64,000 nucleotides of DNA, taken from contig CP121314.1 in the NCBI GenBank assembly GCA_043557195.1, positions 3,348,001 to 3,412,000 on the forward strand. The letters are read 5' to 3'. A model generated the notes under the pieces. It saw only the letters and a list, made by a program, of their open reading frames with translations. It did no database searches and was not told the DNA's origin. The stretch is from Jejuia sp043557195. Lineage in GTDB: Bacteria > Bacteroidota > Bacteroidia > Flavobacteriales > Flavobacteriaceae. Below, in pieces: positions 8,671-17,841 of this stretch (positions are counted from its first letter, which is position 1; each line of letters starts with the position of its first letter). The position numbers and the translations under genes are program-made.

Positions 8671-10034
8671 TTGTCAATAATTAATTGTTTTACTTTTTTG
8701 TTGCGTCTTAAATAACTTTGGATAATATGTTGGGTATCTCTATTGTTTTCCATTGAAGTAATAATGGATTCCAATACGTCAAGATTATTTATTTGGTAGT
8801 TGAGGTTGAAAAAACCTAGGCCTTGAAAAACGCCGTTTTTAATAAGAATAGCACTTCGCTCATCAATGTCACGCCCCTTATCTACAATCACCATATCTTT
8901 ATTAGCGTAACTATTTTTATCTATTAAAGCTGTAACTCGCTTGTTATATTCCTCAGGTAATTCTTCTCCTAAACAGGCACCATTACATTCCTTAATTTCA
9001 TAATTAAAGCAACTAGTTTTGGTTTTATATTCGCCAGTAAGTTTTTGGCATAAACCATAATCAGTAATGGCTTTAGAGATAAAACTTTTGCCACTTTGTA
9101 AATTGCTGAATGTAGTGATTGGTTTTTTTCTGCCATCAATTTTTTCAACACTTAAGTTTATGTAATTTTTATCGTCAATAAAACTATAAAGTGCATGAGA
9201 GAAACTATTACGTTTTAAAGCGCGATTAAAAATAGGCTTATTGCGTTTTATTTCTTCACTTTCCTTGAGAAGCGCAACAAGTTCGCTACCTGTTGCTTCA
9301 TAGGTTACGGCAGCAACAAGCGTTTGTATTTTTTTTGATTTTGGACTTGTATTTGTAAAATGCTGATTGATTCGCTTTTTTATATTATTGCTTTTACCGA
9401 TGTAGATGATGTCGCCGTCGGCATTATGAATGTAATATACGCCAGTAATAGAAGGTAGTTCTGCAATAATGTCTAAATGTCTAGGCTCTAACTGATGCTT
9501 CGGATTTAAACGTACGGCATCTTTTATAATGTTCTTTTCAGTATCCTTATCCAATAACATTTTGAATAGTTTTACGGTGGCCTGAGCATCTCCTGAGGCG
9601 CGATGTCTATCAGCCACAGGAATACCGAGAGAGCGTACTAACTTTCCTAAACTATATGAAGGTTGCCCTGGGATTAAATATTTTGATAGTTCAACCGTAC
9701 ATAGTGATTCACGTTCATATTCAAAACCTAATCTGTTAAATTCTGTGCGTAAGATGCGGTAGTCAAATTGAGCATTATGAGCTACAAGAATGCAACTATC
9801 AGTAATTTCGACAATACGTTTAGCAACTTCATAAAACTTTGGTGCGTTACGAAGCATATTACTATTAATACCAGTAAGGTTAACGACAAAGGGTTGTATT
9901 TCGCGTTCTGGATTTACAAGACTTATAAACTGGTCAACAATTTCATGACCGTCAAATTTGTAGATAGCTATTTCGGTAATACCCTCTTCATTGTACTTGC
10001 CACCCGTAGTTTCTATGTCTAATACTGCGTAAAT
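8667..10034 (-). CDS. DEDDh exonuclease fused to a GIY-YIG nuclease, with an apparent ATT start
   Basis: A two-nuclease fusion: an N-terminal DnaQ-like 3'-5' exonuclease and a central UvrC-like GIY-YIG domain (VYY at about 200 and YIG at about 211), with a UvrC/Cho-like C-terminal part. The first ATG in frame (9857) would delete exonuclease motif I. That motif, VLDIETTGG, is encoded at 10000-10025. Between the stop at 10056-10058 and this motif there is no ATG, GTG or TTG. The ATT at 10032-10034 stands where family members carry their initiator before YAVLDIETTGG, giving 455 residues. Motif III is present as HRASGD (H144, D149). A role in DNA repair or structure-specific cutting is inferred. 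Confidence 0.88.
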   Translation of the reverse strand: MYAVLDIETTGGKYNEEGITEIAIYKFDGHEIVDQFISLVNPEREIQPFVVNLTGINSNMLRNAPKFYEVAKRIVEITDSCILVAHNAQFDYRILRTEFNRLGFEYERESLCTVELSKYLIPGQPSYSLGKLVRSLGIPVADRHRASGDAQATVKLFKMLLDKDTEKNIIKDAVRLNPKHQLEPRHLDIIAELPSITGVYYIHNADGDIIYIGKSNNIKKRINQHFTNTSPKSKKIQTLVAAVTYEATGSELVALLKESEEIKRNKPIFNRALKRNSFSHALYSFIDDKNYINLSVEKIDGRKKPITTFSNLQSGKSFISKAITDYGLCQKLTGEYKTKTSCFNYEIKECNGACLGEELPEEYNKRVTALIDKNSYANKDMVIVDKGRDIDERSAILIKNGVFQGLGFFNLNYQINNLDVLESIITSMENNRDTQHIIQSYLRRNKKVKQLIIDN

Positions 10035-10039
10035 AGGTT

Positions 10040-10711
10040 TTAATTTGTATAATTTCTAGCTCCAAAAATACTGCTACCAACACGAATCATGGTACTACCA
10101 CAATTTATAGCTAATTTATAATCGCCACTCATGCCCATGCTAATAGTTTCGGGCTTAAAGTTAAACGTTTCAAGCGATTTTAAGCTATCAAAAGCATTTT
10201 TTAAGTTGTTAAATTCATGTTTAATTTGAGATTCATCATCAGTAAAAGTTGCCATCCCCATAACACCAGTAACGTTGATGTTTTTTAATTCTGAAAATTC
10301 TTTAGAGGACAATATTTTTGAAGCATCTTTGGCTGACATTCCGAATTTTGAATCTTCCTCTGCAATTTTTATTTGAAATAAACAATCTATCACACGATAG
10401 TGTTTTTTAGCTTGCTTATCAATTTCTTTCAGCAATTTAAGATTATCTACACCGTGAATTAAACTTACAAAGTTTGCCATATATTTTACTTTGTTACGCT
10501 GTAGGTGTCCTATCATATGCCATTCAATATCCTTTGGCATTTCCTCATACTTCTCCACCATATCTTGGACTTTATTTTCACCAAAAACACGATGACCTGC
10601 ATCATAAGCTTGCATAATATCACTCACAGGTTTTGTTTTTGAAACAGCTACTAGAGTAACATGACTTGGGATTGAATTTAATATATCTTGAAGATTGTTT
10701 TTTATACTCAT
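10040..10711 (-). CDS. YggS family pyridoxal phosphate-binding protein (PLP homeostasis)
   Basis: A 223-residue single-domain PLP-binding TIM-barrel protein of the YggS/PROSC family, which buffers pyridoxal phosphate and affects amino-acid and vitamin B6 balance. The PLP lysine is K25 in VAVSKTKP. Other conserved parts are FGENKVQD, WHMIGHLQRNK and the phosphate-binding region GMSGDYKLAI near the end. The stop codon ends 5 bases before the ATT start of the exonuclease gene, so the two are probably one transcript. Confidence 0.92.
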   Translation of the reverse strand: MSIKNNLQDILNSIPSHVTLVAVSKTKPVSDIMQAYDAGHRVFGENKVQDMVEKYEEMPKDIEWHMIGHLQRNKVKYMANFVSLIHGVDNLKLLKEIDKQAKKHYRVIDCLFQIKIAEEDSKFGMSAKDASKILSSKEFSELKNINVTGVMGMATFTDDESQIKHEFNNLKNAFDSLKSLETFNFKPETISMGMSGDYKLAINCGSTMIRVGSSIFGARNYTN

Positions 10712-10772
10712 AGTGCAAAATTACGCTAGCAAAAATCTATTTACAACTAATTATTATGAAATGATAGTTGAA

Positions 10773-11663
10773 CTATTTCAAAAACTGTCTAGAAACGTTT
10801 TCAGCCTTTTTACTTTCAGAATAATCGTAAAACCCTTCTCCAGACTTTACACCTAGTTTTCCTGCATTCACCATATTTACTAATAAAGGACAAGGCGCGT
10901 ATTTTGGGTTTTTAAAACCATCATACATTACATTCAAAATGGAGAGGCATACATCTAAACCTATAAAATCGGCTAATTGTAATGGCCCCATAGGGTGTGC
11001 CATTCCTAATTTCATAACAGTATCAATCTCTTCAACGCCTGCAACACCGTTATACAATGTTTCGATGGATTCGTTAAGCATAGGCATTAAAATGCGGTTT
11101 GCCACAAAACCAGGATAGTCGTTTACTTCTACAGGAACTTTACCAAGTTTTTTGGATAGCTCCATAATAGTTTTGGTAATGGCATCGCTTGTATTATAAC
11201 CGCGAATGATTTCAACCAATTTCATAATGGGGACAGGATTCATAAAATGCATCCCGATAACACGTTCCGGATTAGAAGTTACTGCTGCTATTTGCGTAAT
11301 GGAAATAGAGGAGGTGTTTGTTGCTAAAATTGCTGAATCTGAGCAAGCTTCATCTAATTCTTTGAAAATTTTCAGTTTTAAATCTAGATTTTCGGTAGCA
11401 GCTTCAACAACTAATGCAGTATCATCCACGCCTTCTTTAATATTGGTGTGTAGTATGATATTATCAAGTGTGCTGTTTTTATCTTCAACGGTAATCTTAT
11501 CTTTTGCTAACATGCGGTCTAAATTGTTAGCAATGGTTTTTAGACCTTTTTCTAAAGCTTCTTTATTAACATCAATTAATTGAACTTTAAATCCATTTTG
11601 AGCAAAAACATGGGCAATACCGTTTCCCATGGTGCCTGCTCCAATTACAGCTATATTTTTCAT
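10773..11663 (-). CDS. 3-hydroxybutyryl-CoA dehydrogenase (3-hydroxyacyl-CoA dehydrogenase family)
   Basis: It oxidises (S)-3-hydroxybutyryl-CoA to acetoacetyl-CoA, or runs in reverse, using NAD(P). The N-terminal Rossmann motif GAGTMGNGIAHVFAQ begins at residue 7. The catalytic region shows NTSSISIT, HFMNPVPIMKLVEI and DYPGFVANRILMP, and the C-terminal domain has HPMGPLQLADFIGLD. At 296 residues it is the stand-alone form, not the fused FadB type. It probably serves short-chain fatty-acid or amino-acid breakdown. The upstream oxidoreductase gene is 39 bases away on the same strand. Confidence 0.9.
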   Translation of the reverse strand: MKNIAVIGAGTMGNGIAHVFAQNGFKVQLIDVNKEALEKGLKTIANNLDRMLAKDKITVEDKNSTLDNIILHTNIKEGVDDTALVVEAATENLDLKLKIFKELDEACSDSAILATNTSSISITQIAAVTSNPERVIGMHFMNPVPIMKLVEIIRGYNTSDAITKTIMELSKKLGKVPVEVNDYPGFVANRILMPMLNESIETLYNGVAGVEEIDTVMKLGMAHPMGPLQLADFIGLDVCLSILNVMYDGFKNPKYAPCPLLVNMVNAGKLGVKSGEGFYDYSESKKAENVSRQFLK

Positions 11664-11702
11664 AAGTCTAATTTAGTGGGTGAAGTGTTGGCTTTTGCTT
11701 TT

Positions 11703-12662
11703 CTAAAACTGATTAATAATCATATTCGCCACACGTAATGCTTCTGTTCCATCATGCAAAGTAACTACAGGGGTAGTATCATTAGTAATAGCATCAGCAA
11801 AAGTTTCTAATTCCATCAAGATTGAGTTTACATCTGGAATTTTAGGGTTATCGAAATAAATTTGTTTTTTGATACCTTCAGCATTTTGCAAAATCATATC
11901 AAAATCTCCAGGGTTTTCTGGAGCATCTTTCATTTTTACCACTTCACATTTTTTCTCTAGAAAGTCTACTGAAATGTAAGCGTCTTTTTGAAAGAAACGT
12001 CCTTTTCGCATTTTCTTCAACGAAATTCTACTTGCTGTTAAATTTGCTACACAACCATTTTTAAATTCAATTCTTGCGTTAGCAATATCTGGAGTATCAC
12101 TAATCACGGCAACACCACTAGCTGAAATATGTTTTACTTCAGATTTTACGATACTTAGAATAATGTCTATATCATGAATCATTAAATCCAAAACCACAGG
12201 TACATCTGTTCCGCGAGGGTTAAACTCTGCCAAACGATGTGTTTCAATAAACATAGGCGATTTAATATCTTCTTTTACTGCTAAAAACGCGGGATTAAAA
12301 CGTTCCACGTGCCCCACCTGTCCTTTTACTTTATGAAGAGCCACCAAAGCTCTAATATCTTCTGCCTCAGCAACGGTGTTCGTAATAGGTTTTTCAACAA
12401 AAATATGTTTGCCTTTAGTGATGGCTTTTATGGCACACTGATGATGCGACAATGTTGGAGTTACAATATCTACAACATCTACAGCATCAATAAGTTCATC
12501 TATAGAATCAAACAATTTATAATTAAACTCATCGGCTACTTTTTGGGCAGTTTCAGTATCTGCATCGTAAAAGCCTACAAGCTCATACTTTTCAGATTGA
12601 TTTAAAAGACGTAAATGAATTTTCCCTAAGTGTCCAGCACCAAGAACCCCAGCTTTTAGCAT
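11703..12662 (-). CDS. Gfo/Idh/MocA family NAD(P)-dependent oxidoreductase
   Basis: A 319-residue sugar-dehydrogenase-like protein. The N-terminal Rossmann fold shows GAGHLGKIHLRLL, and the catalytic lysine sits in the EKPI motif typical of this family. GHVERFNPAF follows the Rossmann domain, and the C-terminal alpha/beta domain contains the substrate pocket (DLMIHDIDIIL). The substrate cannot be read from the sequence; relatives act on nucleotide sugars, inositols or glucose-type substrates. It is the first gene of the minus-strand run and faces pcm divergently across 176 bases. Confidence 0.85.
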   Translation of the reverse strand: MLKAGVLGAGHLGKIHLRLLNQSEKYELVGFYDADTETAQKVADEFNYKLFDSIDELIDAVDVVDIVTPTLSHHQCAIKAITKGKHIFVEKPITNTVAEAEDIRALVALHKVKGQVGHVERFNPAFLAVKEDIKSPMFIETHRLAEFNPRGTDVPVVLDLMIHDIDIILSIVKSEVKHISASGVAVISDTPDIANARIEFKNGCVANLTASRISLKKMRKGRFFQKDAYISVDFLEKKCEVVKMKDAPENPGDFDMILQNAEGIKKQIYFDNPKIPDVNSILMELETFADAITNDTTPVVTLHDGTEALRVANMIINQF

Positions 12663-12838
12663 AATTTTATAGTTTCAACGTAGTAATTATTAGTAAATTA
12701 TAATTGAGAAATGTGGTGTAAATTTCAATAAAAACAGCCATAATTTCACAGCTTAAAGATACTAAATTTAAATTCTGTGAAAATTGTTTTCCCCTTAAAA
12801 ATGTTTGCTTAATTTTAGCAAAACTAACCTCCAAAAAA

Positions 12839-13483
12839 TTGAAAGATACATTTAAGCATCAAGGCTTGCGCCAACAATTGGTTAACGTAGTAAAAGCTAA
12901 AGGTATACAAGATGAAAAAGTATTGAATGCCATTGGTAAGATACCGAGACATTTGTTTATGGATTCAGGATTTTTAGACCATGCCTATCAAGATAAAGCG
13001 TTTCCTATTGCTGCAGACCAAACCATTTCTCAACCATATACCGTAGCATTTCAAACAGAATTAATGCAAGTATCTCCAGGTGATAAAGTGTTAGAAATTG
13101 GCACAGGAAGCGGTTACCAAACTGCAGTACTGTGTGAGCTAGGAGCTAAAGTGTATAGTATTGAGCGCCAACAAGAATTATTTAAAAAAACGAGTAAGTT
13201 TTTACCAAAATTGGGCTATAGAGCTAAGAAATTAATTTTTGGGGATGGCTATATTGGCTTACCAGAAGAAGCGCCTTTTGATAGTATTATTGTAACTGCC
13301 GGAGCACCTTTTGTACCTAAACCTTTATTAAGTCAGTTAAAAACAGATGGTGGACGCTTGGTGATTCCTGTTGGTGATGATGTACAGGTTATGACATTAT
13401 TTATTAGAAAAGGACAGAAAGAGTTTGAACAACATGAGTTGGGAGAATTTCGTTTTGTGCCGCTTTTGGAGGATAAGAATTAG
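12839..13483 (+). CDS. pcm: Protein-L-isoaspartate O-methyltransferase
   Basis: It methylates isoaspartyl residues in damaged proteins using S-adenosylmethionine, starting their repair. It is 214 residues long. The SAM-binding motif VLEIGTGSGYQTAVL lies around residues 80-95, preceded by the family block AADQTISQPYTVAFQ that binds substrate. It starts at a TTG; no in-frame ATG lies upstream, and KDTFKHQGLRQQLV is the usual N-terminus. A TAATTTTA box at 12810-12817 is a plausible promoter element about 20 bases before the start. Confidence 0.92.
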   Translation: MKDTFKHQGLRQQLVNVVKAKGIQDEKVLNAIGKIPRHLFMDSGFLDHAYQDKAFPIAADQTISQPYTVAFQTELMQVSPGDKVLEIGTGSGYQTAVLCELGAKVYSIERQQELFKKTSKFLPKLGYRAKKLIFGDGYIGLPEEAPFDSIIVTAGAPFVPKPLLSQLKTDGGRLVIPVGDDVQVMTLFIRKGQKEFEQHELGEFRFVPLLEDKN

Positions 13484-13598
13484 GATTTATTGACATTGAA
13501 TTGGGAAATTATTTTGCAGTATCAAATAACTTCTTAAATTATAATTAGGGAATATTTTGTATTTTAAACTTTTAAATATATAAACTTAATAAGAGATA

Positions 13599-13826
13599 AT
13601 GGATTTTGTTACTATCAAAAAAGCTCGTCTTGAGTCAGACTTAATTGTTCTAAAAAGTCGTTTGGAATCTGAAGGAATTAAGTGCTTTTTGAAGAACGAG
13701 TTTACAACACAATTGATGAACTACATTCCCACATTTGAGATTGAACTTCAAGTAAGCAATTCAGATTTAGAAAAAGTCAGAAAAATAATTAGTGAAATTG
13801 AAAATAGTCAAGATAGTTTAATCTAG
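13599..13826 (+). CDS. Small DUF2007-like protein
   Basis: A 75-residue soluble protein. The pattern of an N-terminal strand (FVTIKKA), a helix (ESDLIVLKSRLESEGIKCF) and a second strand-helix unit (IELQVSNSDLEKVRKII) matches the DUF2007 'putative signal transducing protein' family, related to ferredoxin-like PII-type folds. There are no catalytic residues and no signal peptide. The role is unknown. It stands alone between pcm and the convergent methyltransferase gene. Confidence 0.65.
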   Translation: MDFVTIKKARLESDLIVLKSRLESEGIKCFLKNEFTTQLMNYIPTFEIELQVSNSDLEKVRKIISEIENSQDSLI

Positions 13827-13864
13827 GATATTCAAATTTTAGTCTAAATTAATAAACATTACTG

Positions 13865-14458
13865 TTAGTTTCTCTGCAAAACCCCAAACAACTCATTGCC
13901 CATTCTAGATGGAATAGAATTATAACAATTTTCAAAAGTTTTAATATTGAAATAAGGCTCAAAATAATTAAGATATTCTTCTTTTGAACCTCCAAACGGA
14001 CGTTTTTCAATGTCCCCAGTTAATGGAAAATTAAACCATAATCCTACCAGCTTACCATTTTGTTTTAGTAATTCATGCACTTTTAATGCATACTGTTTTC
14101 GGGTTTCAGGAAGTGGTGGAAAAGAACAGAAGAAGGTTTGCTCTAAAATTAAGTCGAAAGATCCTTTTAGCTCAAAAAAATCATCTTGAATGATGTGTTC
14201 TGAAGGAAAATCAGGTACTCGTTTTTGAAATGCTTCTAAAGGCTCTTTAGCGATATCTAAAACATAAATATTGTTGAAGCCTTGGTTATACAAATATTCA
14301 GCCTCATAGGAATTACCAGCTCCCGGAATTAGAATTTTTAAATCTTTATTTTCTAATTGATCTATATAGGCTTTAAGCGGAGTGGAAGGTGCCCCAATAT
14401 CCCAGCCTGTGTTATTTTCTTGGTAGCGTTGGCTCCAGTAATTTTGGGTATTGGACAT
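13865..14458 (-). CDS. TPMT-like (thiopurine S-methyltransferase family) SAM methyltransferase
   Basis: A 197-residue class I SAM-dependent methyltransferase. The N-terminal YWSQRYQENNTGWDIG block is the hallmark of the TPMT family, in which the tryptophans contact SAM. LIPGAGNSYEAEYL is the SAM loop. Bacterial members methylate thiols, halides, tellurite or selenium compounds; the true substrate here is not readable. The start lies one base from the end of the next upstream gene, so the two are likely co-transcribed. Confidence 0.8.
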   Translation of the reverse strand: MSNTQNYWSQRYQENNTGWDIGAPSTPLKAYIDQLENKDLKILIPGAGNSYEAEYLYNQGFNNIYVLDIAKEPLEAFQKRVPDFPSEHIIQDDFFELKGSFDLILEQTFFCSFPPLPETRKQYALKVHELLKQNGKLVGLWFNFPLTGDIEKRPFGGSKEEYLNYFEPYFNIKTFENCYNSIPSRMGNELFGVLQRN

Positions 14459-15007
14459 TTAATCTTCAAAAATCTTAGTCTCTAATCCATCAATACTCTT
14501 TGTATTCTTCTCCTTCCAATAATTTTCAATACGTTCCTTACCTTGCTTTTCTGCCCAAGAATTAAGTTGTTGGCGCTCTTCCTTAAAATCCATAAAGGGT
14601 ACGGCATACCCGCAAGACGTTTGTACGCTTTCAATTTTCATCTCAACAATTTGTCGCGTTCCAGGAATTTCAGGGAACAAATACTTGTTGTCTTGAAACT
14701 CAGTATCTCTTTCATGGTAGACTTTAGCGTTTCCGTAAAGCCTCAATATCAAAGGTTTGCCTTCAAAAGAGCAAAACATAATGGTCATTCTGTCATTTTG
14801 TAAGACATGAGCCGCGGTTTCATTGCCGCTGCCTGTTAAATTCAACCATAACACTCTGTTTTTGTCAACTATTCTAAACGTATCTGCTAACCCTTTTGGT
14901 GATAGATTTATTCTACCCTCTGCAGCTGCCGTAGCTACAAAAAATATCTTTTGTGCTTCGATAAATGTTTGCAGCTCTGGTGAGATTTCTGTGAAAAATT
15001 TTGCCAT
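14459..15007 (-). CDS. Pyridoxamine 5'-phosphate oxidase-like FMN-binding protein
   Basis: A 182-residue split-barrel protein of the PNPOx-like superfamily. Recognisable parts are the N-terminal FIEAQKIFFVATAA strand, INLSPKGLADTFRI, then LTGSGNETAAHVLQNDRMTIMF, which lines a flavin or related cofactor pocket. It is not the canonical PdxH, which has different motifs and length. The function is unknown, possibly flavin-dependent reduction. It sits in a three-gene minus-strand set with the TPMT-like gene downstream and a secreted protein upstream. Confidence 0.78.
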   Translation of the reverse strand: MAKFFTEISPELQTFIEAQKIFFVATAAAEGRINLSPKGLADTFRIVDKNRVLWLNLTGSGNETAAHVLQNDRMTIMFCSFEGKPLILRLYGNAKVYHERDTEFQDNKYLFPEIPGTRQIVEMKIESVQTSCGYAVPFMDFKEERQQLNSWAEKQGKERIENYWKEKNTKSIDGLETKIFED

Positions 15008-15009
15008 GG

Positions 15010-15570
15010 TTATTTTCTTGGTAAGTATGCTTTTGGTATAGGTTGTTCTTCAGTTTCTTGTGCCCAAAAAATGTTTACAATCCACCATCTGTCTTCATCA
15101 TTAATTAATTGAATACTGTTAATACCTCTCATAAATGGTTTTTCATCTTCTTTACTATGGTAACTTTCATAGGTGCTAAATACATGGGCAATATTGCCAA
15201 AAGTATTTACTTTTCTGTGGATTTCCTTTTCAATAAATCCATTCATTTTTAACCACTTTTCAGAGTTTTTAATGTATTCATTTGGGGTTATGTATTTTGC
15301 TTTGTAGACATAATCCTGATTTAAACCTGAAGGAATTAATTTGGCATCTGGATAGAATAAAAACTTAAATTGTTTCCAATTACGGTCTTCTCCTTTTTCA
15401 GCAGAAATCACTTTGTAAAGTGTTTTAATGGTTTTATCTAAAGTTAAAACTTTAGAGCTATCAATAACAAATTCTTTCTTTTCTGAATTGCCCTCTTTTT
15501 TAGATGCTTTTTGGGCTTGAATTGAAATTGTAATGAAGCACAATAGCCCTAGAAATACTGATTTTTTCAT
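15010..15570 (-). CDS. Secreted protein with an NTF2/SnoaL-like domain
   Basis: A 186-residue protein with a typical signal peptide (MKKSVFLGLLCFITISIQAQ). After a lysine- and glutamate-rich linker, residues about 45-175 show the strand-helix pattern of an NTF2-like cone fold, with FLFYPDAKLIPSG and the closing INDEDRWWIVNIFW motif common in SnoaL-like proteins. Such domains bind small ligands or act as simple enzymes; no function can be assigned. It is 2 bases upstream of the PNPOx-like gene. Confidence 0.65.
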   Translation of the reverse strand: MKKSVFLGLLCFITISIQAQKASKKEGNSEKKEFVIDSSKVLTLDKTIKTLYKVISAEKGEDRNWKQFKFLFYPDAKLIPSGLNQDYVYKAKYITPNEYIKNSEKWLKMNGFIEKEIHRKVNTFGNIAHVFSTYESYHSKEDEKPFMRGINSIQLINDEDRWWIVNIFWAQETEEQPIPKAYLPRK

Positions 15571-15641
15571 TTTTTAATTGATGTAAAATACGCTGCAAAA
15601 TAATGAAATACTAACCTTTAAACGGTTAATATCATCATAAA

Positions 15642-16100
15642 TTATTTGTAGATTTTCTTTATTCTATCGAGATTACGCTTGTTATCTCGGTCTTTAATAG
15701 TTTCACGCTTATCGTACAGTTTCTTACCTTTCCCTAAAGCAATATCTAGTTTTGCGTAGCCTTTATCATTAATGTATAAACGCAGCGGAATGATTGTTAA
15801 TCCTGTATTTTGGACTTCCTTGTTCAGCTTTTTAAGCTCTTTTTTATTAAGTAGTAATTTACGAGTTGCTTTAGGTTTGTGGTTGTAGTAATTACCATAA
15901 AGATATTCTTCAATCGTCATATTTACCACAAACAATTCTCCGTTATCATTAAACTCACAAAAGCTCTCTGCGATAGAAGCCTTACTATTTCTAATAGATT
16001 TTATTTCAGTACCAGTTAACACAATGCCAGCAGTATACTTATCCAATATTTCATATTGAAAGCGCGCCTTCTTATTCTGTATGTTAATGGTTTTTTGCAT
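15642..16100 (-). CDS. smpB: SsrA-binding protein (trans-translation)
   Basis: SmpB binds tmRNA and delivers it to stalled ribosomes. The 152-residue length is normal. Visible family parts are the N-terminal NKKARFQYEI, GIVLTGTEIKSIR, FCEFNDNGELFVVNM, and the basic C-terminal tail (GKKLYDKRETIKDRDNKR) that enters the ribosomal mRNA channel. The tmRNA gene itself is not seen nearby. Confidence 0.95.
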   Translation of the reverse strand: MQKTINIQNKKARFQYEILDKYTAGIVLTGTEIKSIRNSKASIAESFCEFNDNGELFVVNMTIEEYLYGNYYNHKPKATRKLLLNKKELKKLNKEVQNTGLTIIPLRLYINDKGYAKLDIALGKGKKLYDKRETIKDRDNKRNLDRIKKIYK

Positions 16101-16219
16101 GGGTGCAAAACTACGTAATTTTATGATTAATGGATGGCGAAAGCCTTTAAAACGTTAAATAATATGCAATAGGTTTTTAGATATATGAAATACAGTTATT
16201 TTAGCTTTCGAAATTTTCT

Positions 16220-17836
16220 ATGTTTATGAAGCAACTTTTCTTAGGTATATTGGCTACACTAGTTTTGATATCATGCGGTAGTGTAAAAAAGCACAATGAG
16301 AATATTACCAAATTACATTCAATTGAAGAACTTAGAGAAGATGTAGATAAACTTTACCATCAACTAAAGAAGCACCACCCAAAACTTTATCAGTATACAC
16401 CTCAGGAGGTTATGGAGTTTAAATTCGACAGTTTAAAACAGTCGATAAAAACACCAATGAATTCTCGCAGTTTCTATAAAAAGGTAGCACCAGTTTTAAC
16501 GAGTGTAAGGCAAGGGCATGTGTCTATTCGTCCGTTAGGTAAACGTTTTGAAAGAAAGGAAAGAAAAGCATTAAACAAGAAAAAATTTGAGTTTTACGAT
16601 TTAGATTTCGAGTACCTTGATGATAAACTATTGGTAAAACGCACCATTGGAAAAGATTCCTCTTTCGTAGGCGCAGAAGTAGTAAGTATTGCCGGTGAGC
16701 CAGCATCAAAATTGGCAGAAACCTACAAAACCCGTTTTGCTTCAGATGGCTACAACTTAACGCTTTACGACAGATTCGTTAGCAAAGGGTTTAAATCTTT
16801 TTACGTTAGAGATAAAGGCTTTCTAGATAGTTTAGAAGTTACTTTTAGAACAAAAGATTCCACATTTTCTAAGCTATTTAAAAGGATTCCTAAAAAAGAA
16901 AAAAAGAAGATAGATTCCGCAAAAGTTAAAAACGACACAATTAAAAAAGAGAAGCCTAAAAAACTCACTAAGCAGCAAAAAGATAGCCTAAAGGCAGTTT
17001 CAAAAAAGCGAAAAAAGTATAATAAAAAACACGGTTTTATAGCAAGAACTAAAGAGTACACGCGTAATTTTAGTTTTATTGGTAAGGATAGTGCCGTAGC
17101 CTACATGAAAATAAGAGGTTTTTCAAACGGAAACTATAAAAAGTTCTACGAACAAAGTTTCAAGAAAATAGACTCTGCTAAAGCCAAATATTTTGTGCTC
17201 GATTTAAGGAATAACGGTGGAGGGCGTATCGCAGAAATTGAAAAACTATATTCCTATTTAACCGATAAAGAGTTTCAGTTTATCACTGAAAGCGAAGTGA
17301 ATAGCAGACTTCCAATACTTAAATCCATTATGAGTAACACTACGCCAACTGGGTTAAAAATACTATCGGGCGTTTTGTCTCCAATACTGATAGTTCAAAA
17401 TTTATTAAAGGTAAAAAAGAATGATGGCAAGCTTTATTATAAGTTTAAATATGCGAAACCAGAGCCACCAAATCCATTAAATTTTAAGGGCAAGGTATAT
17501 GTACTTATCAATGGCAATTCCTTTTCGGCATCGTCCATAATATCAACAAATTTGCAGGCTACCAAGCGCGCCACTTTTGTTGGAGAGGAAACTGGGGGCG
17601 CATACAATGGCACCGTCGCGGGCTTTTATAAGTTGTACCAATTACCCAATTCAAAATTAGTTACCAGAATTGGTTTGATGCAAATAGAAACCCCTTATAA
17701 GCAAGAGCCAGATGGTTTTGGTGTTAAGCCAGATGTTGAAATCACCCCAACTATTGAAGATGTAAAATCAAATAATGATCCAGAACTAGAATGGATTTTA
17801 AACGATATTCATCAGAATAATAACAACTCCAATTAA
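16220..17836 (+). CDS. S41 family peptidase, lipoprotein, with a lysine-rich insertion
   Basis: A 538-residue C-terminal processing protease-like protein. The N-terminus carries a lipobox (LVLISC, Cys19), so it is probably anchored to a membrane. The S41 core is visible in LDLRNNGGG, the nucleophile region NGNSFSASSI and the ATKRATFVGEETGG block, whose lysine matches the Ser-Lys dyad of CtpA. Between a PDZ-like part and the core, residues about 220-280 form a very lysine-rich, low-complexity stretch unusual for the family. The start choice is supported by the lipobox distance. Targets are unknown. Confidence 0.83.
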   Translation: MFMKQLFLGILATLVLISCGSVKKHNENITKLHSIEELREDVDKLYHQLKKHHPKLYQYTPQEVMEFKFDSLKQSIKTPMNSRSFYKKVAPVLTSVRQGHVSIRPLGKRFERKERKALNKKKFEFYDLDFEYLDDKLLVKRTIGKDSSFVGAEVVSIAGEPASKLAETYKTRFASDGYNLTLYDRFVSKGFKSFYVRDKGFLDSLEVTFRTKDSTFSKLFKRIPKKEKKKIDSAKVKNDTIKKEKPKKLTKQQKDSLKAVSKKRKKYNKKHGFIARTKEYTRNFSFIGKDSAVAYMKIRGFSNGNYKKFYEQSFKKIDSAKAKYFVLDLRNNGGGRIAEIEKLYSYLTDKEFQFITESEVNSRLPILKSIMSNTTPTGLKILSGVLSPILIVQNLLKVKKNDGKLYYKFKYAKPEPPNPLNFKGKVYVLINGNSFSASSIISTNLQATKRATFVGEETGGAYNGTVAGFYKLYQLPNSKLVTRIGLMQIETPYKQEPDGFGVKPDVEITPTIEDVKSNNDPELEWILNDIHQNNNNSN

Positions 17837-17841
17837 AAGTA

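Noticed and set aside
9768..10022. 84-codon plus-strand frame across the N-terminus of the nuclease gene
   Set aside because: The minus strand encodes the conserved exonuclease motifs there; the plus frame has no recognisable protein.
11206..11583. 125-codon plus-strand frame
   Set aside because: Opposite the hydroxyacyl-CoA dehydrogenase gene, which has all its catalytic motifs; no independent support.
15571..15641. Hairpin ATATTAACC / GGTTAGTAT after smpB as a terminator
   Set aside because: It has a mismatch and is not followed by a T run on the smpB strand; support is too weak.
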